Assembly (NCBI GenBank): GCA_965656525.1
Contig: CBFHKY010000006.1
Location: forward strand, 62,001-126,000
Source of the DNA: Pseudomaricurvus sp965656525
Lineage (GTDB): Bacteria > Pseudomonadota > Gammaproteobacteria > Pseudomonadales > Cellvibrionaceae
Direction: 5' to 3'
DNA: 64,000 nucleotides
In this document: positions 17,961-26,998 of the stretch, piece by piece
How positions within the stretch are numbered: position 1 is the stretch's first letter
Layout: each line of letters opens with the position of its first letter
Notes under the pieces: model-generated
Seen by the model: only the letters and a program-made list of their open reading frames with translations
Told to the model about the DNA's origin: nothing
Database searches by the model: none
Translations under genes and position numbers: made by a program

Positions 17961-19916
17961 TTAGAGCCGTAACTGTTTATGAGAGAGAATCAGCTGATCG
18001 ACAACGGCAGGGTCTGCCAAGGTTGAAACATCCCCTAAGTTTTCGAATTCATCGGTCGCAATTTTACGCAGAATGCGACGCATGATTTTTCCAGAGCGGG
18101 TCTTTGGTAAAGCTGGTGCCCACTGGATAATATCTGGTGTTGCGATCGGTCCTATTTCTTTACGAACCCAGTTGACTAATTCACTGCGCATTAAATCATT
18201 GGGTTCGACATTGGAATTTAGAGTGACATAGACATAAATTCCCTGACCTTTTAAGTCGTGAGGAAAGCCAACAACCGCAGCTTCTGCAACGGCATCGTGA
18301 GCAACCAGCGCACTTTCAATTTCGGCTGTTCCCATTCGATGACCACTGACATTAAGAACATCATCAACACGCCCTGTGATCCAGTAATCCCCGTCTTCAT
18401 CGCGGCGAGCACCATCGCCGGTGAAGTAATGGCCTTCAAATGTAGAAAAGTAAGTATCGATAAAGCGCTGATGGTCTCCGTAAACGGTGCGCATTTGGCC
18501 GGGCCAGCTGTCTTTAATCACGAGATTACCACTGGCGGCACCTTCCAACTCATTGCCCTTTTCATCCACCAGCGCTGGTTGAATGCCAAAGAAAGGGCGG
18601 GTGGCGGAGCCGGGTTTTAAATTTGTAGCACCCGGTAGGGGAGTGATCATTGCGCCTCCGGTTTCAGTTTGCCACCAAGTATCCATAATCGGTATTTGAC
18701 TGCGTCCAAACGTGCGGTAATACCAGCGCCATGCCTCTGGGTTAATCGGTTCACCTACGGTACCGAGCAATCGCAAGCTATCGAGTTTATTACCTTCAAC
18801 AGCGGCATCCCCCTGGGCCATAAGTGAGCGAATTGCAGTAGGCGCAATGTAAAGAATATTGGCCCGATGTTTATCGATGATTCGAGCAATACGACCAACA
18901 TCCGGGTAGTTTGGTACACCTTCATACATGATAATGGTGGCACCATTGGCTAGGGGGCCATAAACAATATACGAGTGCCCCGTGATCCAGCCGACATCGG
19001 CAGCACACCAGTAAATATCACCGGGGCGGTAATCAAATACATACTGATGAGTGAGTGCAGCATAGACTAGGTAGCCGCCAGAGCTGTGCATAACCCCTTT
19101 GGGTTTTCCTGTTGAACCCGAGGTATACAAAATAAACAGTGGATCTTCGGCGTTCATGGCTTCCGCTGGACAATAATCGTCCTGCTGTTGTAGCAGCGTG
19201 TGATAGTCCACATCGCGATTGGCCACCATATTCACCTCAGCACTTGTGTGCTTGAAAGTAATCACGTGACGAACCTGATCGCCATCACAGTGGGCGATTG
19301 CTTGATCCACGTTGTCTTTAAGGGGCACTGTTTTTCCTGCTCGTAAACCCTGATTGCAGGTGATAACCCAGTGTGAGCCAGCATCCTCGATACGGCTGGC
19401 CAGAGCCTCTGGTGAGAAACCACCAAATACCACAGAGTGAATAGCACCGATACGGGCACAGGCCAACATGCTGACCGTTGCTTCCGGAACCATAGACATA
19501 TAAATGGTTACGACATCGCCGCGTCGAACACCTAATGAGCGCAGTCCATTGGCTAGACGATAGACGTCAGCGGCCAGTTCATTAAACGTAATGTGCCGTG
19601 CAGAATCATTTTCACTGTCCGGCTCCCAAATGATGGCTATGTCATCCCCACGTTGTTGCTGGTGGCGATCCAAACAGCTTTCGGTAACATTCAGAACACC
19701 ATCTTCAAACCAGCGAATGTGTAAATTATCTTTCTGGTAGGAAACATCTTTCACTTTAGAAAAAGGCTTTATCCACTGCACAATTTTTGCCTGTTCTGAC
19801 CAAAAACTTTCAGGGTCAGAAATCGATTGTTGATAAAGCGCTTGATACGCCTCGTTATCTAACAAAGTGGTTGCACGGGTGGATTCAGGAACCGGATAAA
19901 TCTCGTTACTGCTCAC
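17961..19916 (-). CDS. acs: Acetyl-CoA synthetase (AMP-forming)
   Basis: 651 aa, matching E. coli Acs (652). It converts acetate, ATP and CoA to acetyl-CoA through acetyl-AMP. Motifs seen: the adenylation P-loop YTSGSTGKPKGVMHSS, the DTWWQTETGG motif, YFTGDGARRDEDG, and PKTRSGKIMRRILRKIA with the catalytic Lys that Pat-type enzymes acetylate. The GTG at 19916 is preferred: a GAGG lies 8 nt upstream and the N-terminus MSSNEIYPVPESTRATTLLD fits the family; an ATG 21 bp further upstream adds seven residues. It is divergent from the porin, with operator-like dyads between. Confidence 0.97.
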   Translation of the reverse strand: MSSNEIYPVPESTRATTLLDNEAYQALYQQSISDPESFWSEQAKIVQWIKPFSKVKDVSYQKDNLHIRWFEDGVLNVTESCLDRHQQQRGDDIAIIWEPDSENDSARHITFNELAADVYRLANGLRSLGVRRGDVVTIYMSMVPEATVSMLACARIGAIHSVVFGGFSPEALASRIEDAGSHWVITCNQGLRAGKTVPLKDNVDQAIAHCDGDQVRHVITFKHTSAEVNMVANRDVDYHTLLQQQDDYCPAEAMNAEDPLFILYTSGSTGKPKGVMHSSGGYLVYAALTHQYVFDYRPGDIYWCAADVGWITGHSYIVYGPLANGATIIMYEGVPNYPDVGRIARIIDKHRANILYIAPTAIRSLMAQGDAAVEGNKLDSLRLLGTVGEPINPEAWRWYYRTFGRSQIPIMDTWWQTETGGAMITPLPGATNLKPGSATRPFFGIQPALVDEKGNELEGAASGNLVIKDSWPGQMRTVYGDHQRFIDTYFSTFEGHYFTGDGARRDEDGDYWITGRVDDVLNVSGHRMGTAEIESALVAHDAVAEAAVVGFPHDLKGQGIYVYVTLNSNVEPNDLMRSELVNWVRKEIGPIATPDIIQWAPALPKTRSGKIMRRILRKIATDEFENLGDVSTLADPAVVDQLILSHKQLRL

Positions 19917-19978
19917 AATCAATGCCTCATAAATCAATCTGTGAAGCTATTGTTGTGGGTGACCACGGATCTAGCTAT

Positions 19979-19992
19979 TAGACATTGGTCTA
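19979..19992. promoter_or_regulatory. Operator-like dyad in the acs-porin interval, site 1
   Basis: TAGACATTGGTCTA is a perfect TAGAC-N4-GTCTA inverted repeat, 63 bp upstream of the acs start. Confidence 0.6.
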
Positions 19993-20053
19993 GATTTTAT
20001 TGTTGCGCCGTTTGTTTTTTATTGGGTTACGGTTTTTCACTCAGTATTCAACA

Positions 20054-20067
20054 TAGACTTTAGTCGA
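20054..20067. promoter_or_regulatory. Operator-like dyad in the acs-porin interval, site 2
   Basis: TAGACTTTAGTCGA keeps 9 of the 10 defined positions of TAGAC-N4-GTCTA. It is centred 17 bp from site 3, so the two sites form a pair. Confidence 0.55.
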
Positions 20068-20070
20068 ATA

Positions 20071-20084
20071 TAGACCAAGGTTGG
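20071..20084. promoter_or_regulatory. Operator-like dyad in the acs-porin interval, site 3
   Basis: TAGACCAAGGTTGG has a perfect left half and a degenerate right half. It lies 79 bp before the porin start. Confidence 0.45.
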
Positions 20085-20162
20085 ATACCAATTGTTTATA
20101 GATGTGTTTATTACTGTTGCCGATGTAAAAATACGCTCAAAAAACTAAGAAGAGGCGGAACT

Positions 20163-21605
20163 ATGAACAATAGTATAAAAAGCAATTTCAACAACAGAGA
20201 GTTATTTAAGAAAAAAGCGATAAGCCGTGCTATTGGGTTGTGTGTATTAACTGGGTCTATGTTTCCTAGTTTGGCATCAGCCAATATGCAAGATCGTATC
20301 GAAGCACTGGAAGCACAACTCAATGTGTTAAAAGCACAGGTCTCTGAACAAAAAACGTTAACCGAGTCGGCGATAGAAAAATCGAACAATACCCAATCCA
20401 ACAACAATAGTGTCAGTGTTAAAACTGCATCGGGTACAACCTTTGAATACGGTGGTTTTATCAAGCTCGATTCAGTTTGGGCTGAAGGTGATCATGGAAA
20501 GATCTCTAATAATTATTTAATTGTTCCAAGCTCAATAGGTACCGATGAAACACTAGGATCAACAAAGTCTCGTTTAAATGCCACGGCAAAATTTAGCCGC
20601 TTCCATTTTAAAACCAGTACCGTTACAGACGCCGGAAAAATTGGCTCTTACATTGAATTAGATTTTAACGGTGGTGATGGTAGCGGTGTGACCAATCAGG
20701 GCAGTAGCGGATTGCGACATGCGTTTTTTACTTGGGATTATAACGATAACAGCAGTTTATTAGCTGGCCAAACCTGGTCCACACTCTTTAATACCGCAGC
20801 GTTACCAGAGGCCGCCGATTTTGTTGGGCCAACAGCAGGAACGGTATTTATTCGTCAGCCTCAAGTGCGTTGGACACACAAACTGAGCCACGGCTCAGTT
20901 ATGTTAGCGCTCGAAGAGCCCGGTAGTACTACAGGAGGAAAAGCGACAGAGATTGACGGCGGGGGTGCTATGCCTGATGTGATTGCACGTTACAACGGTA
21001 AAGCTGGAAACTTCTCTTATTCACTTGCCGGGGTGCTTCGTGAAATTGTGGTGAGTGAATCAGACTTTACAGATAACCAAAGTGAAAATGGCTTTGGTGT
21101 TAGTTTAAGCGGCGTTTACCGTTTTGATAGCGGGGACAATCTAAAAATGATGTACAACCACGGTGAACTTGGTCGCTATGTTGCTCTTGCGGCGTTTAAC
21201 GATGGCGCTTACGACTCGGCAGCTGGAGACATCGATGTTCGTACAACAAGTGGTGGTTTTGTCAGTTATCAACATCATTGGAGTGATCAGTTACGTTCTT
21301 CAGTCACCTATGCGTTCACTCAAAATAATGACGAAGAAATCGCTGGTGCCGCGAAAGAAATCAGTAACGCCTATATTAACCTAATGTATTCACCCACAAA
21401 AAAATTGACTCTAGGCGCAGAGTACATGATGGGTGAACGTGAGGAAGTTAATGGCAATAGCGGTGAAGAAACCCGCTTACAGGTAACGGCCAAATATGGN
21501 NNNNNNNNNNNNNNNNNNNNNNNNNNNNNNNNNNNNNNNNNNNNNNNNNNNNNNNNNNNNNNNNNNNNNNNNNNNNNNNNNNNNNNNNNNNNNNNNNNGT
21601 TCTAG
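20163..21605 (+). CDS. DcaP-like trimeric outer-membrane porin (contains a false N-gap)
   Basis: A long signal peptide ends near ...SMFPSLASA (residue 40), followed by a short coiled coil (MQDRIEALEAQLNVLKAQV), then a beta-barrel beginning FEYGGFIKLDSVWAE. This order of coiled coil then barrel is that of the DcaP family, whose members take up small carboxylates. The run of 99 N at 21500-21598 falls just before the end: joining the flanks directly gives ...VTAKYGF and a stop, the standard C-terminal Phe of outer-membrane barrels. The true protein is probably 447 aa. Divergence from acs and proximity to the Na+/solute symporter suggest uptake of acetate or a similar acid. Confidence 0.85.
   Translation: MNNSIKSNFNNRELFKKKAISRAIGLCVLTGSMFPSLASANMQDRIEALEAQLNVLKAQVSEQKTLTESAIEKSNNTQSNNNSVSVKTASGTTFEYGGFIKLDSVWAEGDHGKISNNYLIVPSSIGTDETLGSTKSRLNATAKFSRFHFKTSTVTDAGKIGSYIELDFNGGDGSGVTNQGSSGLRHAFFTWDYNDNSSLLAGQTWSTLFNTAALPEAADFVGPTAGTVFIRQPQVRWTHKLSHGSVMLALEEPGSTTGGKATEIDGGGAMPDVIARYNGKAGNFSYSLAGVLREIVVSESDFTDNQSENGFGVSLSGVYRFDSGDNLKMMYNHGELGRYVALAAFNDGAYDSAAGDIDVRTTSGGFVSYQHHWSDQLRSSVTYAFTQNNDEEIAGAAKEISNAYINLMYSPTKKLTLGAEYMMGEREEVNGNSGEETRLQVTAKYXXXXXXXXXXXXXXXXXXXXXXXXXXXXXXXXXXF
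21500..21598. other. Assembly gap (99 N) at the porin 3' end, probably zero true length
   Basis: Deleting the N-run keeps the frame and yields the expected KYGF C-terminus, so little or no sequence is likely to be missing. Confidence 0.8.
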
Positions 21606-21616
21606 ACTTAGGTCTA
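21603..21616. promoter_or_regulatory. Operator-like dyad upstream of the symporter operon
   Basis: TAGACTTAGGTCTA is a perfect TAGAC-N4-GTCTA dyad. It overlaps the porin stop codon and lies 118 bp before the DUF4212 gene. Confidence 0.6.
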
Positions 21617-21734
21617 ATAGGTCAGTTGATAAAAAACCGTTAACGTTGTGATTAAGTGAGATCTTAATTGTTTTAACAATATTATTTATACCCAGCAGTT
21701 TTGATCTCAACCTGTCATACCGGGAGATAAAAGT

Positions 21735-22001
21735 ATGTCGTTTAAATCAGAAGAAGATGCAAAAGCCTATTGGAAGGAAAACATTAGCTTAGTCGTTAAG
21801 TTGATGGTGGTGTGGTTTGTGGTTTCCTTTGGGTTTGGTGTGTTGTTGGTTGATGTTCTCAATAACATCCAATTGGGTGGTTACAAGTTGGGCTTTTGGT
21901 TCGCTCAGCAGGGGTCGATCTACACGTTTGTTGTGTTGATCTTCGTGTATTCCAAAAAAATGGGTGATCTGGACCGTAAATACGGCGTTCACGAAGACTA
22001 A
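21735..22001 (+). CDS. Sodium:solute symporter small subunit (DUF4212)
   Basis: 88 aa with two predicted membrane segments (LVVKLMVVWFVVSFGFGVLL and QQGSIYTFVVLIFVYSKKM). It matches the DUF4212 small-subunit family always found just upstream of VC_2705-type symporters. The invariant Tyr-Trp (AYWKENISL) before the first segment is present. It is separated from the large subunit by 14 bp. Confidence 0.9.
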   Translation: MSFKSEEDAKAYWKENISLVVKLMVVWFVVSFGFGVLLVDVLNNIQLGGYKLGFWFAQQGSIYTFVVLIFVYSKKMGDLDRKYGVHED

Positions 22002-22015
22002 TCGAGGTGACAGTT

Positions 22016-23746
22016 ATGGATCTCAAAACACTCACGTATATTGTTGTAGGTTTTACCTTTGCCGTGTACATCGGTATCGCTTTCTGGGCGCGTGCAGGGT
22101 CAACCAAAGAGTTTTACGTTGCCGGCGGTGGCATACATCCGGTAGCGAATGGTATGGCAACAGCGGCTGACTGGATGTCGGCGGCTTCCTTTATTTCTAT
22201 GGCAGGACTGATCGCTTTTATGGGGTATGGTGGTTCAGTTTTCTTGATGGGCTGGACGGGCGGTTATGTCATTTTGGCTATGTTGTTAGCTCCATATTTA
22301 CGTAAGTACGGCAAGTTTACGGTTCCCGAGTTTATAGGTGATCGTTTTTATTCTCGCGGTGCACGTATTGTGGCGGTTATCTGCCTGATTATCTGCTCAG
22401 TAACCTATGTTATTGGTCAGATGAAAGGTGTGGGTGTGGCTTTTTCCCGCTTTTTAGAAGTGAAGTACGAGGTCGGTTTGCTGATCGGTATGGTGATCGT
22501 CTTTATGTATGCCGTTCTCGGTGGTATGAAGGGCATTACCTACACACAAATTGCCCAGTACTGTGTGTTGATCTTTGCTTATACCGTACCGGCCGTATTT
22601 ATTTCACTGAACCTTACCGGCAATCCTATTCCTCAGTTGGGGCTAGGCAGCACCATGAGCGGTACGGATGTGTATCTCTTGGATCGTCTAGATCAAGTCG
22701 TCACCGAGTTGGGTTTTGCTCAGTACACCACGTCGGAACGGCTTAGCACCACGAATATGTTCATGTATACCTTGTCACTGATGATTGGTACTGCTGGCTT
22801 GCCGCATGTGATTATTCGTTTCTTTACGGTACCCAAGGTAAAAGATGCACGTACCTCCGCAGGTTGGGCTCTCGTGTTTATCGCAATCTTGTACACCACA
22901 GCACCTGCTGTTGCGGGCATGGCACGTTTAAACCTAATGAATACTGTCGAGCCGGTTAAAGGTGAGCACTTAGTTTATGACGAGCGTCCACAATGGTTTA
23001 AAAACTGGGAAAAAACCGGTCTTTTGCAATTTGAGGACAAAAACGGTGATGGTCGTATTCAATACACCTCTGACACAACCACCAATGAAATGGTAAAAGT
23101 GGATCGTGACATTATGGTTTTGGCGAACCCAGAGATTGCTCAGCTGCCCAACTGGGTTATTGCCTTAGTGGCTGCCGGTGGTCTTGCGGCGGCGTTATCT
23201 ACAGCGGCTGGCTTGCTGTTAGCGATATCTTCAGCGATCTCCCATGACTTGCTCAAAGGCATATTAACACCGGATATATCAGAGAAGCAGGAGCTGCTGG
23301 CCAGTCGGATTGCGATGGCGGTTGCCATTGCCGGTGCAGGCTATCTTGGCTATAACCCACCAGACTTTGCTGCAGGAACCGTAGCCTTGGCCTTTGGTTT
23401 GGCAGCCTCGTCTATTTTTCCAGCCTTGATGATGGGTATCTTCAGTAAACGCATCAATAAAGAAGGTGCTGTGGCGGGTATGGTCGCTGGTATCACGGTA
23501 ACACTGCTTTATGTATTCCAGCACAAAGGCATTATGTTCATTCCAGGTACCGAATATCTAGGCAGCATGTCACCTAATTGGTTCATGGGTATTGAGCCGA
23601 ACGCGTTTGGTGCCGTCGGTGCTATGGTTAACTTTGCTATTGCCAATATGGTATCCAGAGTAACAGCGGCGCCACCTCAAGAAATTCAGGAGCTGGTAGA
23701 GCATATCCGCGTGCCTAGCGGAGTAGAGTCGGCTAACTCTCACTGA
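22016..23746 (+). CDS. Sodium:solute symporter large subunit (VC_2705 subfamily, ActP-related)
   Basis: 576 aa with about 13 membrane segments, SLC5/SSS fold. Conserved pieces include GGGIHPVANGMATAADWMSAASF (the core ADWMSAAS), VPEFIGDRFYSRGARIVAV and LAAALSTAAGLLLAISSAISHDL. The subfamily has a soluble insert (about 300-370, with the EDKNGDGRIQY stretch) absent from ActP. The ATG at 22016 follows GAGGTGAC at good spacing; an in-frame GTG at 22007 lies in that ribosome site. Family members paired with DUF4212 are linked to acetate and short-chain acid uptake, consistent with the acs locus. The substrate is inferred. Confidence 0.92.
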   Translation: MDLKTLTYIVVGFTFAVYIGIAFWARAGSTKEFYVAGGGIHPVANGMATAADWMSAASFISMAGLIAFMGYGGSVFLMGWTGGYVILAMLLAPYLRKYGKFTVPEFIGDRFYSRGARIVAVICLIICSVTYVIGQMKGVGVAFSRFLEVKYEVGLLIGMVIVFMYAVLGGMKGITYTQIAQYCVLIFAYTVPAVFISLNLTGNPIPQLGLGSTMSGTDVYLLDRLDQVVTELGFAQYTTSERLSTTNMFMYTLSLMIGTAGLPHVIIRFFTVPKVKDARTSAGWALVFIAILYTTAPAVAGMARLNLMNTVEPVKGEHLVYDERPQWFKNWEKTGLLQFEDKNGDGRIQYTSDTTTNEMVKVDRDIMVLANPEIAQLPNWVIALVAAGGLAAALSTAAGLLLAISSAISHDLLKGILTPDISEKQELLASRIAMAVAIAGAGYLGYNPPDFAAGTVALAFGLAASSIFPALMMGIFSKRINKEGAVAGMVAGITVTLLYVFQHKGIMFIPGTEYLGSMSPNWFMGIEPNAFGAVGAMVNFAIANMVSRVTAAPPQEIQELVEHIRVPSGVESANSH

Positions 23747-23776
23747 TAAATCGGATGACAACTGCAGTATCAGCAG

Positions 23777-23809
23777 AACAACCTCCACTTGGGGGTTGTT
23801 TTGTTTTGT
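23777..23809 (+). terminator. Rho-independent terminator after the symporter
   Basis: A 10-bp stem AACAACCTCC / GGGGGTTGTT (one G-U pair) with a 4-nt loop is followed by TTGTTTTGT. Confidence 0.85.
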
Positions 23810-23858
23810 AAAACACGAGTAATCGCATCACCCAATACGGATAAGCGTGGAGAACAAC

Positions 23859-24362
23859 GTGAATGTATTTAAAAATAAACACATCGTGGTGGCGTTAATC
23901 GTTGCCCCAATTTTGGCGATACTTTCTTATTTTGCTGTTGATCAGATGGTCAGTGAAAAACCACACGAAGCGATAGAGGGGGCGAGTTACCCTTTAGTTG
24001 AATTGCCCAATTGCCGTTACAGCAGTGGCGAGTGCAGTCTCAAAAACGGTGAGTTTAAAATAGATTTTACCCTTGAGGAAAGCTCAAACCAAATGGCGCT
24101 GTTAACGTTAAAGAGCAAATTTTCTTTGCAGGGAGCAAGGATTGCGCTAGTCGAATCAGGTCAAGACAGTCACCCACTATCGATGTATCAACAGGGTGCT
24201 CTCGGTCAGCAGTGGGAGCTTGAAATTCAGCGTCCGAATCCAGAAACGGATCGCCTTCACGTAGTGGTTGCTGCAAACGACAGCATTTACTTTGGTGATA
24301 TTGCGACCAGCTTTTCTGTTTACCAAACTATATTTGAAAAAGATTTTAGGGCCAGTGAATAG
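23859..24362 (+). CDS. Membrane-anchored hypothetical protein of the acetate locus
   Basis: 167 aa, not recognised. One N-terminal membrane segment (IVVALIVAPILAILSYFAV) is followed by a soluble domain with two close cysteines (NCRYSSGECSL) and alternating beta-type sequence, probably periplasmic. The GTG at 23859 has GGAG 7 nt upstream; a GTG at 23847 is the alternative. It lies 11 bp before the CBS/DUF294 gene, so the two are probably co-transcribed. The two cysteines may form a disulfide. No function can be given. Confidence 0.8.
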   Translation: MNVFKNKHIVVALIVAPILAILSYFAVDQMVSEKPHEAIEGASYPLVELPNCRYSSGECSLKNGEFKIDFTLEESSNQMALLTLKSKFSLQGARIALVESGQDSHPLSMYQQGALGQQWELEIQRPNPETDRLHVVVAANDSIYFGDIATSFSVYQTIFEKDFRASE

Positions 24363-24373
24363 CGGGTTACGGT

Positions 24374-26242
24374 ATGAATAACCAATTTCCTAATCCAGAG
24401 CTACAACACATAAAAGAGTTTCTGCAAGAAGCTCCCCCTTTCGATGCGTTAACAGTTGCTCAGCTGGATCACTTGCTGCCGTCATTGGATATTATTTATT
24501 ACCGTCGGGGTCACCGCTTCAGTCTCGCAGAAGATCCAAAAAACGCTACAGGTGGACTTCGTGTTGTTCGCAGTGGTGCTGTCGAGCTGCGTGATGGTAA
24601 TGAGGGGCTCATTGATCGTATCGATCAAGCGTCTAGCTTTAACCTGCTCAGTTTACAGAAGGGGCACCCCGGTATTTTCGCCATCATGATTGAAGACGGC
24701 TTGATTTATAGTCTAAAAGAAACGGCTTACCAAGCGTTGCGACAAACTAATCGTGATTTCGATCGTTTTTTTCACGCCCAGCGTAGCCGGCGTTTACGCC
24801 GCGCCTCAAGACACGAGCCCAACCCTAATGAAATGATGCGCAAAGTTAGCGATATCATGTGCCGAGAAGTGTTAAGTATTGATTCATTAGAAACGATAGA
24901 ATTTTGTGCCCTAAAAATGACACAGCATAGAGTGTCTTCTATTTTGATTATGGAAAACAATAAGCTGTTAGGCATTGTAACCGATCGAGATATTCGCAGT
25001 AGAGCCGTGGCCAAAGGTTTGGATTTATCTTTGCCAGTGACAAAAATTATGACGGCTGACCCTGAATGTATAGAACCGTCATCAACAGTATTTGATACAA
25101 CATTATTGATGACACAACACAATTATCATCATTTACCGGTGGTTGAAGATGAACGTGTATTAGGCATCATTACTTCGTCAGATTTAATGCTGGCGCGTCA
25201 AAACGACCCGGTATTTTTGGTTCAGCATATTGGTCGCCAAGATGACATCGCGGGTATTAAAAGTATTGTGGATACCTTGCCGAACTTAGTCGTGCAATGG
25301 CTTCACAGTGGTATAAGAGCGTATCAGATCAGTCGTATTTTAACCGCGATCAGCGATAGTGTGACTTGTCGGTTGATAGAGCTTTTTTGTTTAAAAAACG
25401 GAAAAGCTCCTGTAGATTTTTGTTGGTTAGGGTTTGGTTCTCAGGCGAGAGGTGAGCAATTATTGAATGCAGATCAAGATAACGGTTTGGTTATCAGTGA
25501 TAAACTGCAAGAACAAGATAAACCCTGGTTTAAAGCCTTAGCCACCTACGTATGCAGCGGTCTAAATACTTGTGGTTACGTATTTTGTCATGGAAAAATC
25601 ATGGCAATGACAGACGAATGGCGTCAATCGTTATCTCTGTGGAAGAACAAAGTATCGAGCTGGACACGCAGCCCAACCGCCGATGCCACTATGCGAGTGA
25701 GTATTTTTTTTGACGTTCGTGCGGTGTGGGGCAACTCATCTCTCGCTGATGAACTACAGACGCACATGTTGAGCCTCGCCGCCAGTAACTCAATTTTTTT
25801 GGCCGCCCTTGCCCACAACGCCTTAGATGCACAAACCCCTTTAGGTTTATTTCGTCAATTTGTGGTTGAGCGTAATGGGGATCACCGTCATCAGTTGGAT
25901 TTAAAGAAGCGCGGTTTATTGCCCATTGTTGATCTTATTCGTCTGCAGGCGTTGGCGAATAATATATCTGCTGTCAACACGTTGGATCGCCTTGAGGCGC
26001 TAGCGAAAGGCAAACATATGGCTATTGTGGATAGCCGTAATATGCAAGATGCTCTGCGCTTACTTATGCAGACAAGAGTGCAACTACAAGTTGAACAAAT
26101 TTGTGATGCACAGCCAATTACGAACTATCTGAACCCAAAACACCTCAGTGAAATAAGTCGCCGTCAACTCAAAGATGCTTTTGGTATCGTTGCAGATGCA
26201 CAAAGTGCCGCTCGGCTCAATTATCGCCAAGGCATGGGCTAA
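24374..26242 (+). CDS. Cyclic-nucleotide-binding-like/CBS/DUF294 nucleotidyltransferase-like signalling protein
   Basis: 622 aa. The N-terminus resembles a cNMP-binding domain (FDALTVAQLDHLLPSLDIIYY ... LRVVRSGAVELRD, about 15-130). Two CBS repeats follow (SDIMCREVLSI...TDRDIRSRAV and KIMTADPECIEPSS...ITSSDLMLA, about 155-280). Then comes the DUF294 nucleotidyltransferase-like domain with GSQARGEQLLNADQDNGLV (about 355-375) and its helical C-terminal domain. Proteins of this architecture are related to GlnD-type enzymes and commonly stand beside acs/symporter genes and a DnaQ-like exonuclease, as here. The ligand and any transferase activity are unknown. It overlaps the next gene by one base (TAATG). 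Confidence 0.9.
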   Translation: MNNQFPNPELQHIKEFLQEAPPFDALTVAQLDHLLPSLDIIYYRRGHRFSLAEDPKNATGGLRVVRSGAVELRDGNEGLIDRIDQASSFNLLSLQKGHPGIFAIMIEDGLIYSLKETAYQALRQTNRDFDRFFHAQRSRRLRRASRHEPNPNEMMRKVSDIMCREVLSIDSLETIEFCALKMTQHRVSSILIMENNKLLGIVTDRDIRSRAVAKGLDLSLPVTKIMTADPECIEPSSTVFDTTLLMTQHNYHHLPVVEDERVLGIITSSDLMLARQNDPVFLVQHIGRQDDIAGIKSIVDTLPNLVVQWLHSGIRAYQISRILTAISDSVTCRLIELFCLKNGKAPVDFCWLGFGSQARGEQLLNADQDNGLVISDKLQEQDKPWFKALATYVCSGLNTCGYVFCHGKIMAMTDEWRQSLSLWKNKVSSWTRSPTADATMRVSIFFDVRAVWGNSSLADELQTHMLSLAASNSIFLAALAHNALDAQTPLGLFRQFVVERNGDHRHQLDLKKRGLLPIVDLIRLQALANNISAVNTLDRLEALAKGKHMAIVDSRNMQDALRLLMQTRVQLQVEQICDAQPITNYLNPKHLSEISRRQLKDAFGIVADAQSAARLNYRQGMG

Positions 26243-26916
26243 TGTGGCGAATGAAATTACTGCGGCAATACTTTCGCTACTGTTGCCGGAACTCAACGGC
26301 ATTTTTACCACTGAAAAATTGCTGGCAGGGATCAACGATACACCTTAATCGATATTGGCACGAACAGAACTTTCTAGTAATAGATGCTGAAATGTCAGCA
26401 TTGAACACGGATGAAGGCGAGTTATTAAGTTTGGGTTGGGTGATGATCCGTCAAGGTCAAATCCAACTGCACAGTGCAGAACATCACTTACTGAAATCAG
26501 AAAACAGTGTTGGTCAAAGTGCAGTTATTCACCATCTTCGCGATCAAGATTTAGAGCGTGGTCATGATGTGGGCGGATTGTTCGATCACTTATTAGCGGT
26601 TGCCAAAAACTGTGTCTTGGTTTTTCATCACGCCGATCTGGATATGGATTTTTTGAATGTTGTTTGTCGAAAACGTTTTGGAGCACCTTTATTGTTGCCC
26701 ACCGTAGACACCCTGGTGCTGGAAAAAAAGAAATTCATTCTTCGAGAGCAACCAATAAGTCAGGGTGCTTTACGCTTGGGCTCTTGCCGCGCGCGCTACA
26801 ACTTACCTGTTTATCCGGCTCACAACGCATTGAGTGATGCTTTAGCCACGGCTGAGTTATTGTTGGCTCAGTTGTCCCACCGAGGAAGGAACACAACATT
26901 AAAAGAGTTATTGTGA
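26242..26916 (+). CDS. DnaQ-like 3'-5' exonuclease (DEDDh)
   Basis: 224 aa. Exo I is FLVIDAEMSAL (Asp, Glu), Exo II FHHADLDMDFL, and Exo III YPAHNALSDALATAELL with the His and Asp of the DEDDh class. It resembles the epsilon subunit of polymerase III but is a separate short protein. An N-terminal basic region of about 45 residues precedes the nuclease domain. It is translationally coupled to the CBS/DUF294 gene, a partnership conserved in other proteobacteria; the biological link to acetate metabolism is unknown. Confidence 0.9.
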   Translation: MWRMKLLRQYFRYCCRNSTAFLPLKNCWQGSTIHLNRYWHEQNFLVIDAEMSALNTDEGELLSLGWVMIRQGQIQLHSAEHHLLKSENSVGQSAVIHHLRDQDLERGHDVGGLFDHLLAVAKNCVLVFHHADLDMDFLNVVCRKRFGAPLLLPTVDTLVLEKKKFILREQPISQGALRLGSCRARYNLPVYPAHNALSDALATAELLLAQLSHRGRNTTLKELL

Positions 26917-26998
26917 TTCTATTAATGTATAGGTGTAAAAGTGATAAGCGTTTTTAGACCGAATACGATTTTCCTCAGCTTTCTGACACCATTAAAAC

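Noticed and set aside
23859..24362. Assigning the 167-aa anchored protein to the SCO/copper chaperone family because of its Cys pair
   Set aside because: Its cysteines are in CRYSSGEC, not the CxxxC of SCO proteins, and no thioredoxin-like strand order is visible.
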